DNA of 64,000 nucleotides from Hymenobacter crusticola (GTDB lineage Bacteria > Bacteroidota > Bacteroidia > Cytophagales > Hymenobacteraceae): NCBI RefSeq assembly GCF_002154225.1, contig NZ_MTSE01000003.1, positions 1-64,000 of the forward strand, in the 5' to 3' direction. Under the pieces are notes generated by a model. That model worked only from the letters and a program-made list of their open reading frames with translations. It was not told the DNA's origin and searched no databases. How positions within the stretch are numbered: the stretch's first letter is position 1; each line of letters opens with the position of its first letter. The position numbers were made by a program, and so were the translations under genes. Of this stretch, positions 52,305-60,923 are shown piece by piece.

Positions 52305-53219
52305 CTAGGCCAATTTATTGCGCCACTTGTAGAGTCTCAGCGTCAGAATAGTATCCGGGCGCTTTTTGAAATTGTTCATGAGGCTATCCAAGGCGGCTTC
52401 GCCGAAGAGTAGGAAGTTGTAGAAGCGATTTTTGCGCTTAGCCAAAGCTTGCTGAATGGTGGCTTTGGTAGCCCAGCTGGCAAAGAGCATGCGCCCAATG
52501 GTGTTGCCGTGCGTGTTCTGCAACACGCGTCGCTGGTTGCGCACGGCATAGTACTGCTTCCAAGCGGCGGGCCACGGAATTCCGTCGCGGTCGAAGGAAG
52601 GGGGGTGGTAGAACACGCTGCTAGGCACCGTCACTACCGAGAAGCCCATTTTCTGGGCGCGGGTCATGTACTCCACCTCGTCCCCCCAGATAAACAGGTT
52701 CTTATCCGGAATGCCAATGGCTTTCACCACTTCTGAGTGAATGAGAGTGCCATTGAAGAGAGAAGCCACGCCATACACAAGGTCGACGCCCGTCATGTCC
52801 GATACTTTGCGGTACTCTTTGTTGGGGCGCGGCACGAAGAAGGCAAGCTCCTCGTGGTCTTTCACGCTCACCGACATCGAGTTTTTAATGCACGGACCTA
52901 GGTTCGGGGAGGCCAGCAGCTTCTCTAGCGCATCGGGCGCGGCTAGGCAATCGTCATCCATGCACCAGAGCCAGGTGAAGCCCGCTTGGTACGCCGTGTC
53001 GATGCCGGTGGCAAAGCCGCCCGCGCCGCCGAGGTTGGGTTGGTTGATGACCTGCAACTCGGATTGCGTGGCCAGCCACTCTTGGGTGCCGTCGGTGCTC
53101 CCGTTGTTGATGACGAAGAACGCATCGATCTTACGGGTTTGCTGGTGCAGTGTTTCGAGGCACTTTTTCAGGTCGTTGAGGCGATTGTACGTGACCACGA
53201 CGGCCGCTACAGTTTCCAT
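52305..53219 (-). CDS. Glycosyltransferase family 2 (GlfT2-like)
   Basis: A 304-residue cytosolic GT-A glycosyltransferase. VVVTYNRLNDLKKCLETL at the N-terminus, the nucleotide-sugar DXD region WLWCMDDDCLAAP (about 86-98) and a later W-G-D-E (IWGDEVEYMTRA) acid match the galactofuranosyl/rhamnosyl-transferase-like GT2 group. It starts three bases after the flippase gene, so both are probably co-translated in a surface-polysaccharide pathway. Confidence 0.88.
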   Translation of the reverse strand: METVAAVVVTYNRLNDLKKCLETLHQQTRKIDAFFVINNGSTDGTQEWLATQSELQVINQPNLGGAGGFATGIDTAYQAGFTWLWCMDDDCLAAPDALEKLLASPNLGPCIKNSMSVSVKDHEELAFFVPRPNKEYRKVSDMTGVDLVYGVASLFNGTLIHSEVVKAIGIPDKNLFIWGDEVEYMTRAQKMGFSVVTVPSSVFYHPPSFDRDGIPWPAAWKQYYAVRNQRRVLQNTHGNTIGRMLFASWATKATIQQALAKRKNRFYNFLLFGEAALDSLMNNFKKRPDTILTLRLYKWRNKLA

Positions 53220-53222
53220 TGC

Positions 53223-54602
53223 TTATCGATGAAGTAAAGTTTGAATGCGTGTTTTGGTGAAAAAGAAAGCCTCGCGCAAGTGGGAGAGCTTGACTACTTC
53301 AATGCCCTTGTAGCGCAGGTAGCCGTACATAGCTAGTGTGATGTACAACTCCGTGATGACAAGGGCATAAGCAGCACCTAGGTGAGCAAATTTGTTGATT
53401 AAGAATACGTTGAGCGCAACGCCAAGGACGGACCCAATGGCCGTGACCATGAAAAAAGCCTTATCCATGCGCAGGTTGAGCATGGTGTGCATGCCCAGTA
53501 AGTTGCTCATGCCAATGATGAGCGGCAGCACGCACACGACGCGCAGCACCGAAATAGAAGGCAGGAACTTGGCTCCGTACAGCAGCTCAATGAATAGCGG
53601 CGCTACCACCCACAAGCCTAGACACACCACCGACATCAGGATGAACAGCGGGAAGAACGTGTTACGCACCATGCGCAGGCCCTCCTCGCGGCCCTGCCCG
53701 AAGGCATTAGCCACAATAGGAAAGAAGGCCTGATTGAGCGCCAAGCCCACAAAGGTTTCGGCCATGCCCTCCAGGCGTGTGCCAGCTGAGTAGATCCCAA
53801 CATTGTAGGCCGGCGCAAACAGACCTAGGAAGAACACATTGGAGCTAGCATAAATCGTGATCATAACCGACGAGAAAAAGATCGTGCGGTCTTCCTGGAA
53901 GCGCGTCAGCAGCTCCGGGCGGGTAGGCCAGGTAAACTTGATGTCGAAGCGGCGCATAGCCACGTACAAAGCCGTCACACTGACGGCGATCTGCGACACG
54001 CTAATAGCTAGGTTCTGGTAGAAGAAATCCTCGGCCCGCCGAATCAACAGCAGCACCGATAAGGAGAAGATCAGCTTCACGGCCAAATTGAAGATGGCCA
54101 CCCGACCTAGGTCTTCCATGGCCTGGTAGAGCCAGAAAGGGGAGAGCACCGTGCCAATACAAACCAAGTAGGTGCACACGTGCAGGAACAGGTGCTGTCG
54201 AAACTCGGGGTTGGAAAGCGAAACCACTGTGAAGATGACGGTCGAGAGCACCCATAGCAGCGTCTTGCCAGCCATCACCTGGCTGAAAATCTTATTGGTG
54301 GCTTCCTTGTCGTTGCGGTTGGCCGCAATGGAGCGCACGGCCGCCATGTCGAACCCGTAGTTGATGAGCAGGCTGAAATACGTGACGTACGCCTGTGAGA
54401 AGTTGAGCAGACCTAGGTTGGCGGGCCCAATGATGCGCACCACATATGGCACCGTGAGCAGGGGCAGCAGGAAATTGGCAATCTGGACACTGAAGAGCGA
54501 AGCTACGTTGACAGCGAAGCGCTTCATGCGGGGTGGGGCAGGCGGGGGTGTGGCGGCCGGAACGGTGCCATCTTCTTCTACTACGGTCGTGTTTTGTATC
54601 AC
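53223..54602 (-). CDS. Oligosaccharide flippase, Wzx type
   Basis: A 459-residue polytopic membrane protein with about 12-14 helices and the Wzx signature near the N-terminus (NFLLPLLTVPYVVRIIGPANLG, about 43-64). It should move lipid-linked sugar units across the inner membrane for O-antigen or exopolysaccharide. The start is GTG at 54602 with a 24-residue Pro-rich lead; a later ATG (Met25 in PPRMKRFAVN) gives a more standard N-terminus and may be the true start. Confidence 0.88.
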   Translation of the reverse strand: MIQNTTVVEEDGTVPAATPPPAPPRMKRFAVNVASLFSVQIANFLLPLLTVPYVVRIIGPANLGLLNFSQAYVTYFSLLINYGFDMAAVRSIAANRNDKEATNKIFSQVMAGKTLLWVLSTVIFTVVSLSNPEFRQHLFLHVCTYLVCIGTVLSPFWLYQAMEDLGRVAIFNLAVKLIFSLSVLLLIRRAEDFFYQNLAISVSQIAVSVTALYVAMRRFDIKFTWPTRPELLTRFQEDRTIFFSSVMITIYASSNVFFLGLFAPAYNVGIYSAGTRLEGMAETFVGLALNQAFFPIVANAFGQGREEGLRMVRNTFFPLFILMSVVCLGLWVVAPLFIELLYGAKFLPSISVLRVVCVLPLIIGMSNLLGMHTMLNLRMDKAFFMVTAIGSVLGVALNVFLINKFAHLGAAYALVITELYITLAMYGYLRYKGIEVVKLSHLREAFFFTKTRIQTLLHR

Positions 54603-54896
54603 AAAGCGGGTGTGTAATGCTCTCGAATAAGACCAGCCGGGTAGTAGGGAGGCAGCAGCGGAAGGAGGAGCTTAGTAGAATCCAGCTGTTGAGCTTTCAT
54701 CCTATCCTCCGATGTCCTTACTACGTTTACTTGACACGGGTTGCAGATTCCTGGGAGGTATTGCCAGTAAAAGGCTCTACAGCCCATGGCTTTTCGCAAA
54801 AGGCCAGAAAATCTGCTAGTTATTCGAGATAGGTAGAGGGTCTTGAAGAGAAAAGCTAGCCACTTATTTTGCTGTTCGGTGGTGGCTTATGAGGGG
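54603..54896. other. Gap between the flippase and GT39-like genes
   Basis: 294 bp on a stretch read in the minus direction. A weak AGCCAC/GTGGCT hairpin (about 54857-54885) followed by a T-rich stretch on the minus strand may end the GT39-like transcript. No gene was seen. Confidence 0.4.
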
Positions 54897-56555
54897 TTAG
54901 TAGTGATTGTTGGCTATGGCTTGCGGTCCGTAGCAGCTCCAGCATATTTCGTCGGCGGGGCGCTTAGGCGTGGGCACTAAGGGAAAAGTAGCCGCCGAAA
55001 AGCGTGCGGCGCGCTTGGCATCGGTCAGGTCGTAGAGCTGGGCGTACGATACTTTGTAGCCCACCGATTCGTCGGGCATCCGCGCGAGTACCGTTAGGCG
55101 CGGCCCCGGCCGGCCGATGCTGCTTAGGTAGGCTCTTAGGTCTTGTTCCTCATAGGGGTCGAAGTGCATCATCACCAGCCACACCCGCCGACCCCGGAAC
55201 GTGTCTACCTCCTTGAGGTAATTGCGCTCGGCCCCCGGCAGATGGCGGTAGCAGTGGCCTAGCTTGTAGCTTGGGGGGCGCAGGCCATACGCTGGGCCAT
55301 ACCAGCGTAAGTATTGCCCGGCCCCGTAATAGGCATATACGGCATCGCTGGGGCGGCGTACCTGGGCTAGCTTGGCGTACAGCGTCTTGGCATCTTCCAC
55401 GCAGAAAGGCGGCAGATTGTGGCGCGTGGTGCTGTACAGAACGGGCAGCAGGCAGAGCCCCAACGCCACGGCCCCCAGCCCTGCATGGCGCTGCCACGCC
55501 CACCGTACAAGCGCCTGAAACGCTGCAAATACAAACAGAATCAAGGTGGGCACCAGAAAATCCATCAGGCGCTGGCGCAGCGGAAACTGGTGCAGCAGCG
55601 CTGCCAACGTGCTCAGCACCCACGGCGCCGTCAGCAACAAAGCCACTTCGCGCCGCTGCCACCAGAGCAGCCCCACACCAAGGAGCGTAAACCCAACCCA
55701 AATGCTGGTGGGATGCGGCCAACCGAGGCCATTGGCCCAGCGCTCCGCTATATCTTGGGTGAAATCGATGGGCAAACGTGCACTCAGCGGCAGCATCCCT
55801 TCGCGCCAGAAATACTGCATAAAGGCCTGATCGATGGGCCGGAGTGTGTGCTGCGCCAGCGCCAAGCTTAGCACGCATCCCACCGCCCAAGCACCTACTA
55901 CTGTCATTGTAACACGCAACCGGGGGCGGCCAGCGTCGAAGGATGCTAAGAGCACCAGCGCTGCGCCACAACCGGCGAAATACATCAGCGAAGCTTGTGA
56001 GTAGAAAGGCAGCACCAAACCTGCCAGCGCCGCCAGCACCCAAAAACGAGTAGACGGCAGCTGCCGCTCGCGGAGCCGCAAAGCGAGGTACACCACCAGC
56101 AGCCCCACGGCCGCGTCGCTGGCGTATTGCTTTACTTGGTTGCTGTAGTGCACAAAGGTGACGCCAACGGCAAACGTCAGCAGCGCCAGTGGCACCAAGC
56201 GCTCGTCGAGCACGCGCCGCGCCACCGGCCAGAGTAGGAGCAGGGCCGCCAGGGAAGCTAGCAACGGCGGCAGCCGCAACGAAAGCTCCGACTTACCAAA
56301 TAGTACTAAGCAGGCTTTTTCTGCTAACAAGAACAACGGCGGTGCCACCTGGGCCTCGGCCAACGGCGCACGCACGAGCTGCCCGACCGAGCGAGTAACT
56401 ACGTTGTGCACAATAGCTAGCTCATCCATGAACATGGTGGTGCCCAGCGACCATTGCCAGACCCGCAGTGCAATTCCCACCAATACGGCCATCAGGGCCA
56501 GCCACCACCATAGGGTGCGACTACCTGGCGCGAGGCCACGGTCAACGTGCTTCAT
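54897..56555 (-). CDS. Multi-spanning membrane glycosyltransferase, GT39/ArnT-like
   Basis: A 552-residue protein with at least ten hydrophobic helices in the first 375 residues and a hydrophilic C-terminal domain. The first external loop contains TMFMDELAIVHNVV, with the acidic Asp-Glu pair of GT-C enzymes (PMT/ArnT). Such enzymes use polyprenyl-phosphate sugars as donors on the outer face of the membrane. The acceptor is unknown. The same strand continues into the Wzx and GT2 genes after a 294-bp gap, suggesting a shared polysaccharide role. Confidence 0.8.
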   Translation of the reverse strand: MKHVDRGLAPGSRTLWWWLALMAVLVGIALRVWQWSLGTTMFMDELAIVHNVVTRSVGQLVRAPLAEAQVAPPLFLLAEKACLVLFGKSELSLRLPPLLASLAALLLLWPVARRVLDERLVPLALLTFAVGVTFVHYSNQVKQYASDAAVGLLVVYLALRLRERQLPSTRFWVLAALAGLVLPFYSQASLMYFAGCGAALVLLASFDAGRPRLRVTMTVVGAWAVGCVLSLALAQHTLRPIDQAFMQYFWREGMLPLSARLPIDFTQDIAERWANGLGWPHPTSIWVGFTLLGVGLLWWQRREVALLLTAPWVLSTLAALLHQFPLRQRLMDFLVPTLILFVFAAFQALVRWAWQRHAGLGAVALGLCLLPVLYSTTRHNLPPFCVEDAKTLYAKLAQVRRPSDAVYAYYGAGQYLRWYGPAYGLRPPSYKLGHCYRHLPGAERNYLKEVDTFRGRRVWLVMMHFDPYEEQDLRAYLSSIGRPGPRLTVLARMPDESVGYKVSYAQLYDLTDAKRAARFSAATFPLVPTPKRPADEICWSCYGPQAIANNHY

Positions 56556-56938
56556 AGCAAAACCATAGTACTTCCCATGCCGCGACTGGGTGGGAGCGTC
56601 GGCGGCCTAGCTTCAAGCACCGCCAGCTCAGCGACGGTGACAACCTCTGTACGGACATTTATTCCCTAAGGATTGTCCAGAGTACAGATAATCAGAATAA
56701 ATAGCTGATTGTTAATAGAATAATATAATTAACAATCGGAATTTAGTTGTAACTAACGCTAAAGCTAGTCAGGAAGTTGGTTGTCGGTCGTGCTAGGCCT
56801 TCCCGCGTAGGCTCGTACGAGGCCTGTCCGCCGCTTTCGAAATAGCCTTGGTCTGATACGCATAAGCGAGCTTATACCGGATAAGCTTGCAACTTTAGTA
56901 AATTCAAGTAGCTCTTCATACGTAAAACGCCAAGTCTC
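56556..56938. other. AT-rich divergent intergenic region
   Basis: 383 bp between the divergent GT39-like gene and a small secreted protein. It includes an AT-rich core (about 56690-56755) with a perfect 10-bp inverted repeat. No coding sequence was seen. Confidence 0.55.
56707..56737. promoter_or_regulatory. Perfect 10-bp inverted repeat in AT-rich core
   Basis: GATTGTTAAT (56707-56716) and ATTAACAATC (56728-56737) are exact reverse complements with an 11-bp AT spacer, resembling a dimeric regulator site. Confidence 0.5.
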
Positions 56939-57274
56939 ATGAAAAAGCTAGCTTTCTATATGGCCGCCTTGGGAATGTTACCAGCCTTTTGTTTAGCAGA
57001 CGGATTGCCGCAGCCCAATCCGACGCGTGCTGCCAAGCAGATAGTACCTGGAAAAAGACCTATGCGCCGCTTCATAGGTCTCGTTAACGATGAGAGCAAA
57101 GGCACGACCAAGCAATTAGAGCCCGGAGGGAGCTTTGTGAGTCGTCCGAATGCAATGCGTGTTCTGACCCCCGCGGCGCCGGCAAGTATGCTCATTGTTC
57201 GCCCAAGTAGCAGCCCCAGGGATGCGCAAGCCGTGCAGTCTTTACCACAACAGACCTTTACACCCGTACCGTAG
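56939..57274 (+). CDS. Small secreted protein of unknown function
   Basis: A 111-residue protein with an N-terminal signal peptide (MKKLAFYMAALGMLPAFCLA). The mature part is Pro-, Ser- and Arg-rich and probably unstructured. No family was recognised. ATG at 56939 is the only plausible start. It is followed by a 20-bp perfect hairpin. Confidence 0.55.
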   Translation: MKKLAFYMAALGMLPAFCLADGLPQPNPTRAAKQIVPGKRPMRRFIGLVNDESKGTTKQLEPGGSFVSRPNAMRVLTPAAPASMLIVRPSSSPRDAQAVQSLPQQTFTPVP

Positions 57275-57347
57275 GTTAACGATAGTGAGCGAAAGCTACC
57301 GCCCCTTCGAGCAACGCTTTTTGCCGCAAGAGGTGTTTTGCAAAACA

Positions 57348-57401
57348 GCAGAAACGCAAACGCAGACCTGCGCGGTAGCAAGTCTGCGTTTGCGTTTCTG
57401 C
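57348..57401. terminator. Bidirectional terminator with perfect 20-bp stem
   Basis: Arms 57348-57367 and 57382-57401 are exact reverse complements around a 14-nt loop, between two convergent small genes. Confidence 0.83.
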
Positions 57402-57427
57402 CATCGGAGAAGCTTCCTAGGCCTCGT

Positions 57428-57658
57428 TTAGTGATGGTGATGATGGTGGCCGTTATTGGGTTTGCCAAACAAGTTCATCAACGACCCAATGATGTATAAG
57501 CCCGTCCAGCACACGTAGAGCCAATTGAACCCTGGAACGGTATGGTGCACAAAGAAATGCAGGATCAGATGAGCGGCAGCGCTCATGATCAGGCCCGTTA
57601 CGGCAATGAACTGGTAGCTGTTGAGGGCGCTGGGGCGGTAGAGTTTGGAGAAATCCAT
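57428..57658 (-). CDS. Small two-helix membrane protein ending in six histidines
   Basis: A 76-residue protein with two predicted membrane helices (about 16-37 and 44-63). The C-terminus is Gly followed by six His, then the stop codon: a natural hexahistidine tail that could bind Ni, Zn or Cu. Codons CAC and CAT alternate, as in normal coding. Not recognised as a characterised family. It is convergent with the small secreted protein. Confidence 0.65.
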   Translation of the reverse strand: MDFSKLYRPSALNSYQFIAVTGLIMSAAAHLILHFFVHHTVPGFNWLYVCWTGLYIIGSLMNLFGKPNNGHHHHHH

Positions 57659-57912
57659 GCAAGGCGGGGCTAAGGCACAAAGATAAGTCGGGGAGAGGTA
57701 AGGGCCACGGGTGGACCTAGGTGCTTGCCGTGTACGCTATTTCAACTAGGAGGGTGGCTGACCAGCAAACGGCCGCTATACCAATCTACGCCGGGACAAG
57801 TACTGGCTAATGGCTTTGTCGAAGGCGAACGGTGTGTTCTACAACTCTTACCCCAGCCTACCGTAAGCAAGATAAGCCACGCATACCATCCACCTCCTAA
57901 CTTTCAAAACTG

Positions 57913-58344
57913 ATGATACTCGATAGTCTTTTCGACAACAACGACGATAACCAAAACGAAAACGCCAATATCAAAGAAGACATTGCCAAGAACGAGAACC
58001 TAGAGCAGCACAAGAAGGTGCAGCAACAGGAAAGCAACGGCAAGGAAAGCAATGACCCTTCGGCCCAGCGTAACACCGGTGCTCGGGGCTACACTGAACG
58101 CAGCAACCAAAAAGACCAGCTCGAAAACTTGCACATTGGGGGCAGCGAAACTTCGCCGCAGGGTGGCAACGACCACGAAAATGCTGGTGAGCAGGCGCAA
58201 GGCCCTGGCTTTGAGGCTGAAGGTAGCTACGAACTAGACCATTCCGTGCGTAGCCACGCCCAAGAGTTCGGCGAGAAAGAAGCCGACGGGCCGCAGGAAA
58301 CTCCTAACAATATCAACACCGACCGGCCCACGCAGCAAGCCTAG
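57913..58344 (+). CDS. Highly hydrophilic, probably disordered protein
   Basis: A 143-residue acidic protein very rich in Asn, Gln, Glu, Asp and Gly, with hardly any hydrophobic residue after the first seven. No signal or repeat domain is seen. It is hydrophilin-like, a type of composition linked to desiccation or osmotic stress, but this is composition-based inference. ATG at 57913 follows a 250-bp gap. It is transcribed alone, with a GC-rich hairpin after it. Confidence 0.6.
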   Translation: MILDSLFDNNDDNQNENANIKEDIAKNENLEQHKKVQQQESNGKESNDPSAQRNTGARGYTERSNQKDQLENLHIGGSETSPQGGNDHENAGEQAQGPGFEAEGSYELDHSVRSHAQEFGEKEADGPQETPNNINTDRPTQQA

Positions 58345-58384
58345 GTATCGCAAGCACTTACGAAGCTGCAACAGCTTAAAAAAC

Positions 58385-58419
58385 GCACCGGCCGCTCCTA
58401 GTATAGGAGCGGCCGGTGC
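58385..58419. terminator. Terminator, 16-bp perfect GC-rich stem
   Basis: Arms 58385-58400 and 58404-58419 are exact reverse complements with a 3-nt loop, between the hydrophilic-protein gene and the convergent permease. Confidence 0.82.
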
Positions 58420-58453
58420 TGTGTAGGGGAAGATGATAACTAGCCAGTTCCAG

Positions 58454-59947
58454 TTACGACTCCGTGTTGCGGGCAAATCGCCGGCCGAACAGAAAGTATA
58501 CGGGCACGCCGAGCGCAACTAGGATGAGGCCCCGACGGGAGAAGTCAGCCGTTTCGGGTTGGGTAAGCAGGATAAGGCAGAAGCTGGACGCCAGAGCCAC
58601 GTACAGCAGCGGAATGATGGGGTAGCCAGCGGCGCGGTACGGACGTGGGGCGTCGGGACGGGTACGGCGCAGCACGAAGATGCCGATGATAGTGATGACG
58701 TAAAACAGCACCACTGAGAACATTACGTAGTCGAGAAGCTGGCCGTAGGAGCCGGAGAGGCAGAGTAGGCAACCCCAGGCGCACTGCACCCACAGCGCCA
58801 CACCCGGCACGCCAGCCTTGTTGAGCCGGGCCATGGCTGGGAAGAAAACCCCATCCTTGGCCATAGCATAGTACGCCCGCGCCCCCGACAGGATCGTGCC
58901 GTTGTCGCAGCTGAAGGTGCTAATCATGATCAGCACGGCGAGTACGTAGGCGCCTACTGGGCCTAGGAAGCTCTCCGCAACGGCCGTGGCCACGAGGTCG
59001 TTGGTGGCGTACATCAGGCCGCGCCCGGCGAGGGTAGTAGCCTGCGGGTCGCCTTGCAAGGGCAGCACCATGAGGTACATGAGGTTGATGAGCAAGTACA
59101 ACGCCGTCACGATGGCCGTACCGATGGCCATGCTCAGCACGATGGTGCGCTGCGGATTCACGACTTCATCACCCGAAAAACCAATGTTATTCCAGGAATC
59201 GGAGCTGAACAGGGAACCAACCATGCCCATGCCAATGGCCAGCACGAGCGCCGAACTGGAAAGCGGTACCGTCGGCTGACCGGCGGTGTGGCGGGCGGCA
59301 TCCCACATGTGATGGAAATTAGCCGAAACAGCTTCTGCGTTAACGCCGATGGCAAAACCTAGCACGATCAGACCGAAGAGGGCAATGAGCTTCGTCGAGC
59401 CAAAGATATTTTGGATGAGCTTGCCCGTGCGTACCCCGCGCGTGTTGATGGCCGTGAGGCCCACAATCAGGGCAATAGCCAGCAACTGCACCGTGGTAAA
59501 TTGAAATGTGTAGGGCGTATCGCGGAAGGGCAGAGCCAGCGGGCCTACTTGGAAGAGCACGTTGGTTTCGCTAAACCACGGCAGTAGCACGCCCGTGAAG
59601 CGCGCGAATGCGACGGCGACGGCGGCAATAACCCCCGTTTGGATCACAAGAAACAGCGTCCAGCCATAAAGGAAGGCCACGAGCTTGTTGTAAGCTTCGC
59701 GCAGGTACACATATTGCCCGCCTACTTTGGGAAACATGGCAGCTAGCTCCCCGTAGCTTACTGCGGCTGCCAGCGTAATAAAGCCGGTGAGTAGCCACAC
59801 TACGAGCAGCCAACCGGCCGACCCAACCTGCCGGGCAATACCCGATGATACAATGAAAATACCGGACCCAATCATGCCGCCCGTAACGAGCATAACGGCA
59901 TCAAAAAGGGTAATGGCACGCTGAAAGTGGCCTTGTTCTTCGGGCAT
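58454..59947 (-). CDS. APC-superfamily amino-acid permease
   Basis: A 497-residue transporter with about 12-14 helices. The first helix carries the APC substrate motif GGMIGSGIFIVSSG (about 22-35), followed by QVGSAGWLLVVWLLTGF. It is probably a proton/amino-acid symporter or exchanger; the substrate is not evident. ATG at 59947 is chosen over a frame extending to 60007. Upstream on the same strand a terminator separates it from the metalloprotease group. Confidence 0.88.
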   Translation of the reverse strand: MPEEQGHFQRAITLFDAVMLVTGGMIGSGIFIVSSGIARQVGSAGWLLVVWLLTGFITLAAAVSYGELAAMFPKVGGQYVYLREAYNKLVAFLYGWTLFLVIQTGVIAAVAVAFARFTGVLLPWFSETNVLFQVGPLALPFRDTPYTFQFTTVQLLAIALIVGLTAINTRGVRTGKLIQNIFGSTKLIALFGLIVLGFAIGVNAEAVSANFHHMWDAARHTAGQPTVPLSSSALVLAIGMGMVGSLFSSDSWNNIGFSGDEVVNPQRTIVLSMAIGTAIVTALYLLINLMYLMVLPLQGDPQATTLAGRGLMYATNDLVATAVAESFLGPVGAYVLAVLIMISTFSCDNGTILSGARAYYAMAKDGVFFPAMARLNKAGVPGVALWVQCAWGCLLCLSGSYGQLLDYVMFSVVLFYVITIIGIFVLRRTRPDAPRPYRAAGYPIIPLLYVALASSFCLILLTQPETADFSRRGLILVALGVPVYFLFGRRFARNTES

Positions 59948-60017
59948 ACGCGGTGAGAGTAGAGGTTTTGTCAGCGCGGAAGATACTACAACGCGGGCGG
60001 CAACCACAACAAAAACA

Positions 60018-60051
60018 AAGCTCCACCAAGCCGCGTGGCTTAGTGGAGCTT
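60018..60051 (-). terminator. Minus-strand terminator of the metalloprotease group
   Basis: A two-part stem (60018-60026 with 60043-60051; inner 60028-60032 with 60037-60041) with one internal mismatch, followed on the minus strand by a T-rich run below 60018. Confidence 0.7.
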
Positions 60052-60152
60052 GGAAAAGGCAGCGCTTATAGCACGGAAGCGCAGCTTCGCGTATCGTTGA
60101 ACAACTGGCACCTAGGTCGCATCTGCCGGTCGGGGGCCGGCAGATAAGTGCC

Positions 60153-60908
60153 TCAGCGCGTGAAGGCTCGCTGCACTACTTCCTGCACGTTGCTCGGAAG
60201 CTTGGCTAACTGAATGCCGTTCAGCTCCGCCACCACGCGTACCTCTTGGGCAAGCTGAGCGCGTAGGGGCTGCGAACCTAGCTTCAGATCGGGCACCGGC
60301 ACTTTGAAGCGGTAGAGCGAGATTTTCAGCTTCGGTAGATCCTGCAAGCTGATTCGGTCGCTGGGTACACGCAGGTTAAAGTCGAAGCTAGGTAGCACCG
60401 TGACGTAGTGTTCGGTGGTGCCGGGGCGCGGGTAGCTGCGCTGCTCGCCGAAATCCGGTACTGAGCCTAGGCTCAAGCGCTTATCGTCGAGTAGGGCTTC
60501 GTAGGTCAGGCCATCCTGCACGATTTCTTCTTCGGCCAGCAAGGGCCCATCCACGCGTTTGGAACCGATAACGGCCAATTTACCGTCTTGCACGCGCATC
60601 CGTAGCACCACGTACGAAGTGTCGGGCGCGGCGCGCGTTAGCCTAGGTTCTTGGTCTGGCAGTACACGCGGTATCACGCGGATAGGGCCGGGCTGGTCCA
60701 CGGTGAAGGCGCCCATTGTGGGCTTCGAGGCGTCGATCAGGGGCGGCTGCGCATCATCCATCAGGCGGGAGTTGGCGTCGCGGGCGGGCGCTTGCTGCAT
60801 CGGGGCCACGGCATCGGTCATGGTGGGCAGCTTGGCGTTTTCGATAATCGGACGGGCGGTGGCGTCCATGGGTTTAGCGTAAATACCGCGGATTGATTTT
60901 CTGTTCAT
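60153..60908 (-). CDS. Hypothetical protein of the metalloprotease locus
   Basis: A 251-residue protein with no signal peptide. The N-terminal 90 residues are Pro-, Ala- and Asp-rich and likely extended. The remainder contains beta-strand-like stretches (SYVVLRMRVQDGKLAVIG; TEHYVTVLPSFDF). Not recognised. It starts 15 bp after the M64 protease, on the same strand, so co-transcription is likely. A chaperone, inhibitor or carrier for the protease would fit the position, but nothing in the sequence proves it. Confidence 0.65.
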   Translation of the reverse strand: MNRKSIRGIYAKPMDATARPIIENAKLPTMTDAVAPMQQAPARDANSRLMDDAQPPLIDASKPTMGAFTVDQPGPIRVIPRVLPDQEPRLTRAAPDTSYVVLRMRVQDGKLAVIGSKRVDGPLLAEEEIVQDGLTYEALLDDKRLSLGSVPDFGEQRSYPRPGTTEHYVTVLPSFDFNLRVPSDRISLQDLPKLKISLYRFKVPVPDLKLGSQPLRAQLAQEVRVVAELNGIQLAKLPSNVQEVVQRAFTR

Positions 60909-60923
60909 CGTACACCTCCTTGC

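Noticed and set aside
55150..56043. 297-codon minus-strand frame overlapping the GT39-like gene
   Set aside because: It overlaps a clear membrane protein in another frame and has Ala/Gly/Arg-rich shadow composition.
57913..58344. Hydrophilic ORF as noncoding chance frame
   Set aside because: It was kept as a gene because the frame is compact, starts with ATG, has a terminator after it, and shows hydrophilin-like composition; its function remains unknown.
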